Shown: positions 1 through 6,254 of the stretch, in pieces | Layout of the letters: every line of letters starts with the position of its first letter | How positions within the stretch are numbered: position 1 is the first letter of the stretch | Source: Alkanindiges sp. | GTDB taxonomy: Bacteria > Pseudomonadota > Gammaproteobacteria > Pseudomonadales > Moraxellaceae | DNA: 7,614 nucleotides | Direction of reading: 5' to 3' | Assembly: GCA_030152125.1 (NCBI GenBank) | Contig: JASLIR010000099.1 | Coordinates: 1-7,614 of the forward strand | Notes under the pieces: model-generated | Database searches by the model: none | What the model saw: only the letters and a program-made list of their open reading frames with translations | What the model was told of the DNA's origin: nothing | Program-made: the position numbers and the translations under genes

Positions 1-411
1 CATAAAATCCCGCTAAACTTTTTTACTTACCAGGTGATTAATCTGGATGAAAACACCCAGATTCTGCTGACCAAGGCCGATGTACTAAACCAGCCGGCAG
101 CCTATACCGTGCATATCCGCCATTTAAATGGCAAACCAGAGGTTTATACCGATGTACTGTTTGAAGTGCTTGAATATCAGCCGCCAACTATTGGCCTGGA
201 TGGTCATGCCACCAAACTGCCACAAACCCTGCGCTGGCTGGTAAAAGATGCCGGCAAAACCCTGCTGGATATTACTGGTAATGTAGATACCGAGTTCCGC
301 TTTGGGCATGGCCGCGGCTATGCGGGTTCCTACCGTTTTAGTGGTGAATACCGTGGGCAGCCAGCACAAGGCCGTGGCTATATTGAGTATGTAGATATCA
401 GTATTGATTAA
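1..411 (+). CDS. 3' end of a lipocalin/AttH-like protein (partial)
   Basis: The frame is open from the first base of the window to a TAA at 409-411, so this is the last 136 codons of a gene that starts further left. The GTG at 34 is an internal codon, not necessarily a start. The visible part is rich in beta-strand-like stretches. It has a Trp/Lys segment (LRWLVKDAGKTLLDI), a Gly/Arg/Tyr-rich stretch (FGHGRGYAGSYRFSGEYRG) and the ending GRGYIEYVDIS. A closing Gly-x-Gly-Tyr-Ile/Leu-Glu strand is typical of the AttH/CrtC (carotenoid 1,2-hydratase-like) lipocalin-type barrels, and the overall look also recalls the family called DUF6670. That assignment comes from memory of the pattern and is tentative. 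No catalytic residue can be judged without the N-terminal half. It converges on tsaD with 35 bp between the stops. Confidence 0.6.
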   Translation, partial: HKIPLNFFTYQVINLDENTQILLTKADVLNQPAAYTVHIRHLNGKPEVYTDVLFEVLEYQPPTIGLDGHATKLPQTLRWLVKDAGKTLLDITGNVDTEFRFGHGRGYAGSYRFSGEYRGQPAQGRGYIEYVDISID

Positions 412-418
412 TACCGGC

Positions 419-441
419 AACCAGCCAGTATTAACCAGCCA
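419..441. repeat. 9-bp direct repeat in the convergent gap
   Basis: AACCAGCCA occurs at 419-427 and again at 433-441, with starts 14 bp apart, filling most of the 35-bp gap between the convergent stops. No terminator hairpin with a T-run is visible in this gap. The repeat may be chance or replication slippage. Confidence 0.35.
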
Positions 442-446
442 ATTCA

Positions 447-1472
447 CTAAATGTCGGTAGTGGCAGTGGGCGGGCTTAACTCCGCCATTGGCCAGCGCGG
501 TGTGGTGCTTACACTTAAATCATCGTGCTGGCCTGCCCTTAAGCGCTGCCAGCCGGCAAAGGCAATCATGGCACCATTGTCAGTACACAAAGCCGGTTCG
601 GCGTAATACACCTGCGACTTTATTTTTGCCAGCTCGCTTTCCAGCCGTTGCCGCAGCAATTGATTGGCACTTACCCCACCGGCAATTACCAGCCGCTTTA
701 AGCCGGTCTGCTTTAAGGCTTTAATGGATTTCTTCACCAGCGTATCCACCATGGCTTCCTGAAAACTGGCAGCCAGATCCGCCTCACGGTTTTGCCCGCG
801 TACCTTGTTATAACGGGTTAAAACAGCGGTTTTCATACCGCTAAAGGAAAAATCCAGCCCCTGATGCATTAATGGCCGTGGCAGGTCAAATGACTTAGGG
901 TCACCCTGCTCGGCCAGTTTGGCAATGTTAGGCCCACCCGGGTAAGGCAAACCCATTAGTTTGGCCGTTTTATCAAAGGCTTCACCAGCGGCATCATCAA
1001 TGGATTCCCCCAGCAACTCATACTGCCCAATACCATGCACCGCCATTAACTGGGTATGCCCACCAGACACCAGCAAAGCCACAAATGGAAACTCCGGCGG
1101 GGTTTTGGAAAGCAAGGGCGCCAGCAAATGGCCTTCCATATGGTGTACGCCTATAGCAGGGATATTCAGTGCATAGGCCAGGCTGCGGCCAAACAGCGCG
1201 CCGGTCATCAAGGCGCCCATCAGGCCCGGGCCACGGGTAAAGGCAACGGCATTGATGTCTTTCTTTTTAGTGCCGGTTTGCGCCAGCAATTCATCCATCA
1301 AGGGAATCAGCTTGCGCACATGGTCACGCGATGCCAGCTCCGGCACCACCCCGCCATATTCGGCATGTAACTGGGTTTGGCTGTATAATACCTGGCCAAC
1401 CAGGCCCCTTTCGCTGTCGTATAATGCCAACCCTGTTTCGTCACACGATGTTTCCAAGCCTAAAACCAGCAT
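447..1472 (-). CDS. tsaD: tRNA N6-adenosine threonylcarbamoyltransferase TsaD
   Basis: TsaD (YgjD/Kae1) is the catalytic subunit that transfers threonylcarbamoyl from threonylcarbamoyl-AMP to A37 of ANN-decoding tRNAs, in a cytosolic complex with TsaB and TsaE. The ATG at 1472 gives 341 residues, close to the usual length of about 337, and starts with the family's N-terminus, [14 protein letters not shown]. An upstream TTG at 1493 would add seven residues and overlap the GAGG ribosome-binding sequence, so it was rejected. The metal-binding HxEGH motif is HMEGH at residues 111-115. Other ASKHA-fold signatures are SGGHTQL (136-142), GGPNIAKL (179-186), [10 protein letters not shown] (207-216), GGVSAN (265-270) and CTDNGAMIA (296-304). 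All key residues are present, so the enzyme should be active. The gene is divergent from rpsU, as in many gammaproteobacteria, and TATAAT lies about 50 bp upstream. The assignment is essentially certain. Confidence 0.98.
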   Translation of the reverse strand: MLVLGLETSCDETGLALYDSERGLVGQVLYSQTQLHAEYGGVVPELASRDHVRKLIPLMDELLAQTGTKKKDINAVAFTRGPGLMGALMTGALFGRSLAYALNIPAIGVHHMEGHLLAPLLSKTPPEFPFVALLVSGGHTQLMAVHGIGQYELLGESIDDAAGEAFDKTAKLMGLPYPGGPNIAKLAEQGDPKSFDLPRPLMHQGLDFSFSGMKTAVLTRYNKVRGQNREADLAASFQEAMVDTLVKKSIKALKQTGLKRLVIAGGVSANQLLRQRLESELAKIKSQVYYAEPALCTDNGAMIAFAGWQRLRAGQHDDLSVSTTPRWPMAELSPPTATTDI

Positions 1473-1524
1473 ATTTATGCCAAACCTCGCCAAACCTGTT
1501 TAAGAAATATCTACAATTCCCGCT

Positions 1525-1552
1525 ATTATAGTCTTGTCCTGCATGAAGTAAA
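1525..1552 (-). promoter_or_regulatory. Candidate sigma70 promoter for tsaD
   Basis: On the minus strand TTTACT (1552-1547) and a perfect TATAAT (1530-1525) are separated by 16 bp. The start point would fall near 1518, leaving a leader of about 45 nt before the tsaD ATG. The -35 matches consensus at 4 of 6 positions. It overlaps the rightward rpsU promoter candidate, so the two may compete for RNA polymerase. Confidence 0.6.
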
Positions 1553-1562
1553 CGCGTAAAAT
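1534..1562 (+). promoter_or_regulatory. Candidate sigma70 promoter for rpsU
   Basis: TTGTCC (1534-1539) and TAAAAT (1557-1562) are spaced by exactly 17 bp. Transcription would begin near 1569, giving a leader of about 84 nt that holds the nested hairpin at 1580-1619. A second -10-like TATAAG at 1625-1630 has no acceptable -35 in front of it. Confidence 0.5.
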
Positions 1563-1579
1563 GTTGGCCTCACTGCGTC

Positions 1580-1619
1580 CTTGTTTAATTAACCCTATTG
1601 GATAGGCACCCCGAACAAG
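1580..1619 (+). promoter_or_regulatory. Nested hairpin in the rpsU leader
   Basis: An inner stem CCTAT/ATAGG (1594-1598 with 1602-1606, loop TGG) lies inside an outer stem CTTGTT/AACAAG (1580-1585 with 1614-1619), with a further U-G pair possible at 1586/1613. No T-run follows, so it is not a terminator. It sits about 20 nt before the AGAGGA ribosome-binding site (1641-1646). Ribosomal protein genes are often autoregulated through leader structures, so a control role is plausible, but that is inference. Confidence 0.4.
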
Positions 1620-1652
1620 CGGCGTATAAGATGAACCTTTAGAGGATTTTAC

Positions 1653-1868
1653 ATGCCACAAGTTAAGTTGAAAGAAGGCGAACCAGTTGACGTTGCTATC
1701 CGTCGTTTTAAACGTTCTTGCGAAAAAGCAGGTGTTTTAGCCGACGTTCGTAAGCGTGAGTTCTATGAGAAACCAACTCAAGAGCGCAAGCGCAAGAAAG
1801 CTGCTGCTGTTAAGCGTTATGCTAAAAAAGTAGCACGTGAATCAGTTCGTACAACTCGCTTGTACTAA
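1653..1868 (+). CDS. rpsU: 30S ribosomal protein bS21
   Basis: bS21 is a small basic protein of the 30S platform, near the anti-Shine-Dalgarno end of 16S rRNA, and helps natural mRNAs initiate translation. The product has 71 residues, the usual proteobacterial length. It shows the family pattern throughout: [19 protein letters not shown] near the N-terminus, [21 protein letters not shown] in the middle and a basic C-terminus ending TRLY. The ATG at 1653 is preceded by AGAGGA with 6 bp spacing. The gene is rich in CGT arginine codons, as expected of a highly expressed gene. It is divergent from tsaD and lies 33 bp ahead of the yqeY-type gene, with which it is probably co-transcribed. Confidence 0.98.
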   Translation: MPQVKLKEGEPVDVAIRRFKRSCEKAGVLADVRKREFYEKPTQERKRKKAAAVKRYAKKVARESVRTTRLY

Positions 1869-1901
1869 TCCATACGACTTGCTTTAAGGTAGATATCGTA
1901 C

Positions 1902-2348
1902 ATGTCGGATTTAAAATCACAAATCACTGAGCGCCTTAAAAGCGTGATGCGTGAACGTGATATGGACACCATTGCTGTCATCCGTAGTGTACAGGCTGCC
2001 ATTAAACAAATCGAGGTTGATACCCGCGAGGAACTTGATGATGCGCGTGTGTTAGCTGTTTTAGAGAAACAAATTAAGCAGCGTAAAGAATCGATTGCCG
2101 CCTTTACTGGTGCCGGTCGTGATGATTTGGCTGCTAAAGAACAGTTTGAAATCGGGGTGATAAGTCAATTTCTGCCTTCTGCTCTGTCTGATGAAGAATT
2201 AGGCCAGCTGATTGCACAGGAAATTAACGCACAAGGCGCTACGACCATTCGCGATATGGGTAAGGTGATGAACTCACTGCGTCCCAAAATCGCGGGTCGT
2301 GCCGACGCCGCCGCAGTTTCTGCGATTATTAAAGCCCGATTGTCCTAA
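1902..2348 (+). CDS. yqeY: GatB/YqeY domain-containing protein
   Basis: This 148-residue protein belongs to the stand-alone YqeY family, which resembles the C-terminal tRNA-binding tail domain of GatB, the tRNA-dependent amidotransferase subunit. Typical features are LKSQITERLKSVMRERD at the start, followed by VIRSVQAAIKQIEVDTRE, EKQIKQRKESI, FEIGVISQFLPSALSDEEL and MGKVMNSLRPKIAGRAD near the end. The length is normal and no truncation is seen. The ATG at 1902 has AAGGT 11 bp upstream, a somewhat long spacing. Its position just after rpsU is shared with many Pseudomonadales and suggests a translation-linked role, but the molecular function of stand-alone YqeY proteins is not well established. 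In many relatives dnaG and rpoD follow; here a terminator and the convergent ktrB follow instead. Confidence 0.93.
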   Translation: MSDLKSQITERLKSVMRERDMDTIAVIRSVQAAIKQIEVDTREELDDARVLAVLEKQIKQRKESIAAFTGAGRDDLAAKEQFEIGVISQFLPSALSDEELGQLIAQEINAQGATTIRDMGKVMNSLRPKIAGRADAAAVSAIIKARLS

Positions 2349-2358
2349 GCAATTTCTT

Positions 2359-2377
2359 AGCGCTTGCGCTTTCTTTT
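2359..2377 (+). terminator. Candidate intrinsic terminator of rpsU-yqeY
   Basis: AGCG-CTTG-CGCT (2359-2370) forms a 4-bp GC-rich hairpin with a CTTG tetraloop and is followed by TTCTTTT. It starts 11 bp after the yqeY stop. A wider pair, AAGCAAT (2347-2353) with ATTGCTT (2378-2384), encloses it and could extend the structure. The core stem is short, hence the moderate confidence. Confidence 0.55.
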
Positions 2378-2455
2378 ATTGCTTGAAGTTATGGCATACA
2401 CGCCTATTCCTTCTTATTTAATTTCTATCCAGTCTCTTTTAACTAATCTCTTTCA

Positions 2456-2477
2456 AAAACAGGCAATGCCGTGTTTT
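2456..2477 (-). terminator. Candidate terminator downstream of ktrB
   Basis: On the minus strand AAAACA, a bulged C and GGC pair with GCC and TGTTTT around a three-base ATT loop, and the right arm runs into a T-rich tail. It lies about 35 bp past the ktrB stop, in the convergent gap with yqeY. The rest of this 163-bp gap (2349-2511) is AT-rich and shows no credible gene. Confidence 0.35.
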
Positions 2478-2511
2478 GTGAATTCTGTTGCCCAATATTT
2501 TGCCCGGTATT

Positions 2512-3852
2512 CTAGCCAATCTGAATGTCAGCATTGGGGTAGCGCACCCTGCTCTTGTGTGGTGTGGCAATAAAGTAAGCCAGTGTTAATGGCCCCAGAC
2601 GACCAGCAAACATCATAAAAATAATAATGATCTGGCTTAACCCGCTTAACTGCCCGGTCAAACCACGCGACAAACCCACTGTACAGGCAGCCGATACCAC
2701 CTCAAAGGTTACATCAATAAAACTGGCCTGCTTTTCAATCGCGGCAATCAGGAAAATACCAATAAAGATCAGTACTACCGTCACCATGGTTACCGCCAGG
2801 GCTTTCATCACTGCATTCTGGCTTACCGTATGCTTAAACACCCTTACATCATCATGCCGCCTTAAAAAAGCATAGGTACTAGCCAGTAAAATCACGAATG
2901 TACCAATTTTAATACCGCCCGCAGTACTTAAAGACCCACCACCAATAAACATTAAAAACATGGTTAATACGGTGGATGCATTGGTGAGCTGATCAGTCGG
3001 CACACTGTTAAAACCGGACGAACGCGGCACTGTAGCCTGAAACCACGCTGCCAGTGCCTGGTCACCCACCGGCATATTACCCAGCGTATTGGCATTGGAA
3101 GCCTCCAGGCTCCAGATTAAAATAAAGGCCAGCAGATTGGTAATGGCCGTGGCTGTCAGCACCACCTTGGTGTTGGTTTGCAGCCTGGCCCAACTGCGGT
3201 TTTGCCGGATATCCATCAATATGGCAAAGCCGATACCACCAATAATGTACAGGCTGCTGATAATCATATTTACCGAGAAATGCCCGGCAAATTCCGACAT
3301 GCTGTCGGTAAATAGGGAAAAGCCAGCATTATTAAAAGCCGAAACACTATAAAACAGGCCATGATAGGCTGCACCCAGCCAGCCAAAACGTTCATGCCAG
3401 GCAAAAGTGAGTAAAATAAGGCCAACTACTTCAAAGAAAATGGTATAAAAAAATACTGCCTTTGCCACATGTCCCACCTTGGACAAGCTGGTTTGCCCCA
3501 GTGCATCCTGTGCAAAGGCCTGCTGGCGCACGCCCATCCGTGCCGACAAACTCATGGCTGCTATTACTGCAAAAGTCATAAAACCCAGGCCGCCAATCTG
3601 AATAAGTGCGGTAATCACCAGTTGACCAAACACGGAAAAGGTAGCACCCACATCCACTACCGACAGCCCGGTAATAGTCACGGCCGAGGTAGCAGTAAAA
3701 AAGGCATCCAGCCATGTTACGGGTTTTACACTGGCAAAAGGCAGCTTCAGCAATAAAGTCCCCACTAGCATAAACATTAAAAAACCAAGTGCCAGCACGC
3801 TGGGCGGGCTTAAATCGATGGTGTATTTATTGGAAATGGTAAGCAGTTTCAC
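2512..3852 (-). CDS. ktrB: Ktr-type potassium uptake channel subunit KtrB (TrkH family)
   Basis: KtrB is the membrane K+-translocating subunit of the KtrAB system, built of four membrane-pore-membrane repeats. The 446 residues fit KtrB better than the longer TrkH. All four filter glycines can be placed: TGL (G62), NNAGFS (G177), SSGFNS (G280) and TVGLSRG (G393). The Gly/Ser-rich stretch GGGSLSTAGGIKI (304-316) corresponds to the intramembrane gating loop after the third pore. Hydrophobic segments fill the rest, and the short basic tail ends in PHKSRVRYPN. The start is GTG at 3852, giving MKLLTISNKY; the only upstream purine run is a weak AGGGA about 9 bp away. The gene is 59 bp downstream of ktrA on the same strand, so both subunits should come from one transcript. 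Ktr systems typically take up K+ with Na+ dependence during osmotic adaptation. Confidence 0.93.
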   Translation of the reverse strand: MKLLTISNKYTIDLSPPSVLALGFLMFMLVGTLLLKLPFASVKPVTWLDAFFTATSAVTITGLSVVDVGATFSVFGQLVITALIQIGGLGFMTFAVIAAMSLSARMGVRQQAFAQDALGQTSLSKVGHVAKAVFFYTIFFEVVGLILLTFAWHERFGWLGAAYHGLFYSVSAFNNAGFSLFTDSMSEFAGHFSVNMIISSLYIIGGIGFAILMDIRQNRSWARLQTNTKVVLTATAITNLLAFILIWSLEASNANTLGNMPVGDQALAAWFQATVPRSSGFNSVPTDQLTNASTVLTMFLMFIGGGSLSTAGGIKIGTFVILLASTYAFLRRHDDVRVFKHTVSQNAVMKALAVTMVTVVLIFIGIFLIAAIEKQASFIDVTFEVVSAACTVGLSRGLTGQLSGLSQIIIIFMMFAGRLGPLTLAYFIATPHKSRVRYPNADIQIG

Positions 3853-3911
3853 GGTGGGTCATCCCTATTATTAATGCGACTACCATGTGATGAGGCATTG
3901 GTTGTTATAGA

Positions 3912-4562
3912 TTATGAAAACTTGCTGGCCAGCTTGTTTAAATCAGTCAGGCAGCCTTCCAGCACAATCTGGTCATGCTCCTCCAGCAAAAAAGTAGGGT
4001 TAATATCATAAAATACTTTGTCTTTGCGTTTTAGCAACACTATGCGAATCCCGTTATAGCCTTCCAGCATCTTGCACAGGCAAACTCCTTTTAAACGCGC
4101 AGCAGCATCCACAGCCACAATAAAATGGTTATCACCCAGCACCATATAACGGCTGATCATCGGGTAATTGAGCGCCTGCGCGATACGGATACCCATATCT
4201 TCTTCGGGGTGGATAATTTTACCGACCCCCAGATGCGACAGAATCATATGGTGTGCCTTGGATTTAGCTTTTACCCATATTTTCTTAATGCCCAGTGTTT
4301 TCAGGTGCAGCACACAAAGAATACTGGCTTCAATATTATCGCCAATGGCGACAATTACGGCATCACAGTTTTCAACATTCAGCTCGCGCAGTACATGCTC
4401 ATCAGTCGCATCGGCAATGGCAGCATAAGTAATATCGGCCGCCAGGCTATCTACATACTTGGCCTCTTTATCAATACCAATCACATCATGGCCCAAACGC
4501 ATCAGCTCCCGCGCAGCAGTAGCACCAAAGCTGCCCAAGCCGATGATGGCAAATTGCGCCAT
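3912..4562 (-). CDS. ktrA: Ktr-type potassium uptake regulatory subunit KtrA (RCK protein)
   Basis: KtrA is the cytosolic gating subunit that assembles as a ring under KtrB and switches the channel in response to bound nucleotide (ATP/ADP). The 216 residues carry one RCK module, unlike E. coli TrkA, which has two in tandem. The Rossmann RCK_N domain starts with FAIIGLGSFG, holding the Gly-x-Gly-x-x-Gly loop at residues 8-13, with D31 closing the second strand as the usual ribose contact. ADATDEH and VIVAIGDNIEAS follow in the expected order. From about residue 136 the RCK_C domain appears, ending in LLEEHDQIVLEGCLTDLNKL. AAGGAG lies about 8 bp before the ATG. Its position directly before ktrB matches the KtrAB arrangement. 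No clear promoter is seen in the 60-bp gap to the upstream DUF2797 gene, so read-through from that gene is likely. Confidence 0.93.
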   Translation of the reverse strand: MAQFAIIGLGSFGATAARELMRLGHDVIGIDKEAKYVDSLAADITYAAIADATDEHVLRELNVENCDAVIVAIGDNIEASILCVLHLKTLGIKKIWVKAKSKAHHMILSHLGVGKIIHPEEDMGIRIAQALNYPMISRYMVLGDNHFIVAVDAAARLKGVCLCKMLEGYNGIRIVLLKRKDKVFYDINPTFLLEEHDQIVLEGCLTDLNKLASKFS

Positions 4563-4622
4563 GCTGATTCTCCTTATTATTTTGCTGCTGTTATTGTTCA
4601 GCCTGGTCTTAGATTAACAGCC

Positions 4623-5474
4623 TTAAGCGCGCAAGATAAGCTCATAACCGCCAAACTTACGAATATTTAACACACCGGTATCCAGCAACAAATATTGCCC
4701 CTTAATGCCATTTAAGCGGCCTTTAATCACTGCTGTTTTATCAAAATTATGCGCGGTAACTTTTTCCGGGTAACGTTCTACCGGGTACGCAAACTCATGC
4801 ACCCGTTGCTGCTCAATAATGGAAACCTGATCCGGATAGGCATGCTGCAACTTCAGCAAATCGCTTTCATAACGGTTTAATACCTCATCCCGAATCTGTT
4901 GCAACATTAATGGTTCGGAGTCGCCTTTCAACATTTTACGCCAGTCGGTTTTATCCGACATATGCTGCGCGATGAGTACCTCTACCACACCAGCCAGAAA
5001 ACGGCTTTGGGTTTGAATGATGGGAATGGCCTGGGTAGCACCCTGATCCAGCCAGCGGGTTGGCATCTGGTTATGCCGGGTAATACCGACTTTTAATGCA
5101 CTGGAATTAGCCAGATACACCACATGCGGATTAAAACAAAAGGTTTGCGCCCACTCCGGCTCACGGCAGGTACCTAAATGAAAATGACAGGTTTCCGGTT
5201 TCATGATACACAGGTCACAGGCAGCCTTGGTTTTAAAGCATTTAAAGCAGTAACCCTGTGAATAGGACTTTGGTGTTTTGGCACCACATCCCAGGCAGGT
5301 AATACGGCCTGTCCACTCCAGTTCGATGGAATTTCCAACCAACCCGGTTAAAGCAGATTCAAACGGATCGACAACCAGACTATACTCTACACCTGCCGCC
5401 AGATGCCCCTGACTTGTTTCCACAGTTTCGCCAAGTTTTGCACGCATTTTGTGGCAAATGCCCTGATATTCCAT
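4623..5474 (-). CDS. DUF2797 family zinc-ribbon protein
   Basis: The 283 residues match the DUF2797 family of uncharacterised proteins found in Pseudomonas and relatives. The N-terminal part ends in EWTGRITC. Then comes a Cys-rich block: C60-x2-C63, C76-x2-C79, C86-x2-C89, then C96, H97, H99, C103 and C113. This can be expected to bind two or more zinc ions. Next, HVVYLANSSALKVGITR (117-133), RW at 140-141, DQGA, and an acidic helix with E165 (AGVVEVLIAQH) resemble the order of elements in GIY-YIG-like domains of the T5orf172 type; this link is my inference. The C-terminal part ends with VLNIRKFGGYELILRA. No signal peptide or membrane segment is seen, so it is probably cytosolic. The start at ATG 5474 has only a weak purine run upstream. 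It may head a transcript that continues into ktrA and ktrB. Confidence 0.88.
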   Translation of the reverse strand: MEYQGICHKMRAKLGETVETSQGHLAAGVEYSLVVDPFESALTGLVGNSIELEWTGRITCLGCGAKTPKSYSQGYCFKCFKTKAACDLCIMKPETCHFHLGTCREPEWAQTFCFNPHVVYLANSSALKVGITRHNQMPTRWLDQGATQAIPIIQTQSRFLAGVVEVLIAQHMSDKTDWRKMLKGDSEPLMLQQIRDEVLNRYESDLLKLQHAYPDQVSIIEQQRVHEFAYPVERYPEKVTAHNFDKTAVIKGRLNGIKGQYLLLDTGVLNIRKFGGYELILRA

Positions 5475-5547
5475 AGCTCGCTAACTTCTTTAATAAGGCA
5501 GATAATACAAGCCGCTGCTTATATAAACTGCTGACAAGGATAATCCC
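5475..5547. promoter_or_regulatory. Divergent promoter region, DUF2797 gene and DUF6231-type gene
   Basis: This 73-bp gap separates two divergent starts and should hold both promoters. Rightward, TATAAA at 5522-5527 has CAGATA (5499-5504, 3 of 6 matches) 17 bp upstream. Leftward, a TATTAT -10 candidate reads from 5507 to 5502 on the minus strand without a convincing -35. Both calls are weak individually. AAGGA at 5536-5540 is the ribosome-binding site of the rightward gene. Confidence 0.4.
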
Positions 5548-6084
5548 GTGACCACCGATTGGCCCATAGACATTTTGCCACTTATTGATCGTTTAGCGCA
5601 GGAGAAACCAGTTACCCATGGTTTGGCGATTGATTTACCCACCACCCCGCAATGGCCGGGCGAATGGCAATCCATTTCTCTCACAGAGCTGGAATCCTTT
5701 GCGTTTAACAAGCGCTATGATCTGGCAGTGATAAGTCTAAAAGATGATTATGAAGGCAATTTTGTTTTAAACAAGCCTAATTCTGCAATGCCGGGCACAA
5801 ATGCTGGCAATTCAGGCAACCGTATTTCTGCTAAGGTTTCTGCCGAGGTTTTAAGCCATGGCATTACCCGCCTGCGTGATTTACTGGCACGCCGGGTGCT
5901 GATTCTGGCTGGCCTGCAGCACACACCTTTATTACGTGCCCTGGGTTTTAGCCAGATAGAGCAATTAGCCGATGCACAGCTGATTATCTGGCAGTTTAAT
6001 ATTTTATCCTACAAGCAGGTGCCGGACTGGCTGAACTCCAAATACTGGGCCAACCCGGAAAACTGGGGCAAATACCGCTGGTAA
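5548..6084 (+). CDS. DUF6231-type conserved hypothetical protein
   Basis: The product has 178 residues and no assigned function. It starts at GTG 5548, chosen because AAGGA lies 7 bp upstream and no other start near it has a ribosome-binding site. The most distinctive part is the C-terminus, SYKQVPDWLNSKYWANPENWGKYRW (154-178), which I recall as the hallmark ending of the family annotated DUF6231 in Pseudomonas. RYDLAVIS (56-63) and LARRVLILAG (113-122) look like beta strands of a Rossmann or methyltransferase-like fold, followed by LLRALGF and LIIWQFNI. No S-adenosylmethionine glycine motif is visible, so a degenerate fold is possible. Residues 66-95 are rich in Asn, Gly and Ser and look like a flexible insertion. 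It is divergent from the DUF2797 gene. The family call is from memory; any enzymatic role is unknown. Confidence 0.75.
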   Translation: MTTDWPIDILPLIDRLAQEKPVTHGLAIDLPTTPQWPGEWQSISLTELESFAFNKRYDLAVISLKDDYEGNFVLNKPNSAMPGTNAGNSGNRISAKVSAEVLSHGITRLRDLLARRVLILAGLQHTPLLRALGFSQIEQLADAQLIIWQFNILSYKQVPDWLNSKYWANPENWGKYRW

Positions 6085-6137
6085 AAGCTAATAATGATTA
6101 TTGGGCATGTTTTAAGCATTTAGGATTGAAAAGGCAA

Positions 6138-6185
6138 TTTTCAGCAAATAAGCGCTTATGCTAAAATAGATGCCATTTTTAGCAT
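6138..6185 (+). promoter_or_regulatory. Candidate yebC promoter with palindrome and inverted repeat
   Basis: TTTTCA (6138-6143) and TAAAAT (6162-6167) are spaced by 18 bp. Between them lies a perfect 12-bp palindrome, ATAAGCGCTTAT (6148-6159). A 9-bp inverted repeat, ATGCTAAAA (6158-6166) with TTTTAGCAT (6177-6185), covers the -10 and the expected start point around a 10-nt spacer. Such symmetry over a core promoter is what a repressor site looks like, but the protein is unknown. The rest of the 170-bp gap (6085-6254) holds AATAATGATTATT just after the preceding stop, a second TATAAA at 6188-6193 without a -35, and a weak GCGT/ACGC hairpin at 6207-6224. Confidence 0.45.
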
Positions 6186-6254
6186 CTTATAAAACTGGCG
6201 TTAAATGCGTATGCACAAAAACGCGTCAGGTGTCATATTCAGGAGCAGTAAACC

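Noticed and set aside
961..1370. Plus-strand reading frames opposite tsaD
   Set aside because: They are antisense to a fully conserved gene, have unnatural residue composition and show no start signals.
1473..1493. An N-terminal extension of TsaD from TTG 1493
   Set aside because: Family members begin at the equivalent of [12 protein letters not shown], and the extension would absorb the likely ribosome-binding sequence.
1598..1630. TTGGAT (1598-1603) with TATAAG (1625-1630) as the rpsU promoter
   Set aside because: The spacing of 21 bp is too long for sigma70; the pair at 1534-1562 with 17 bp spacing is better.
2364..2573. A 69-codon plus-strand reading frame after yqeY
   Set aside because: It starts with TTG inside the terminator hairpin, has no ribosome-binding site, runs into the ktrB 3' end on the opposite strand and resembles no family.
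4125..4670. A 181-codon plus-strand reading frame opposite ktrA
   Set aside because: It is the complement of a clear RCK protein gene and the end of the DUF2797 gene, with no ribosome-binding site and no recognisable protein features.
6090..6102. AATAATGATTATT as a terminator for the DUF6231-type gene
   Set aside because: It is a symmetric AT-only sequence with a one-base centre, so it cannot form a stable hairpin, and no T-run follows.
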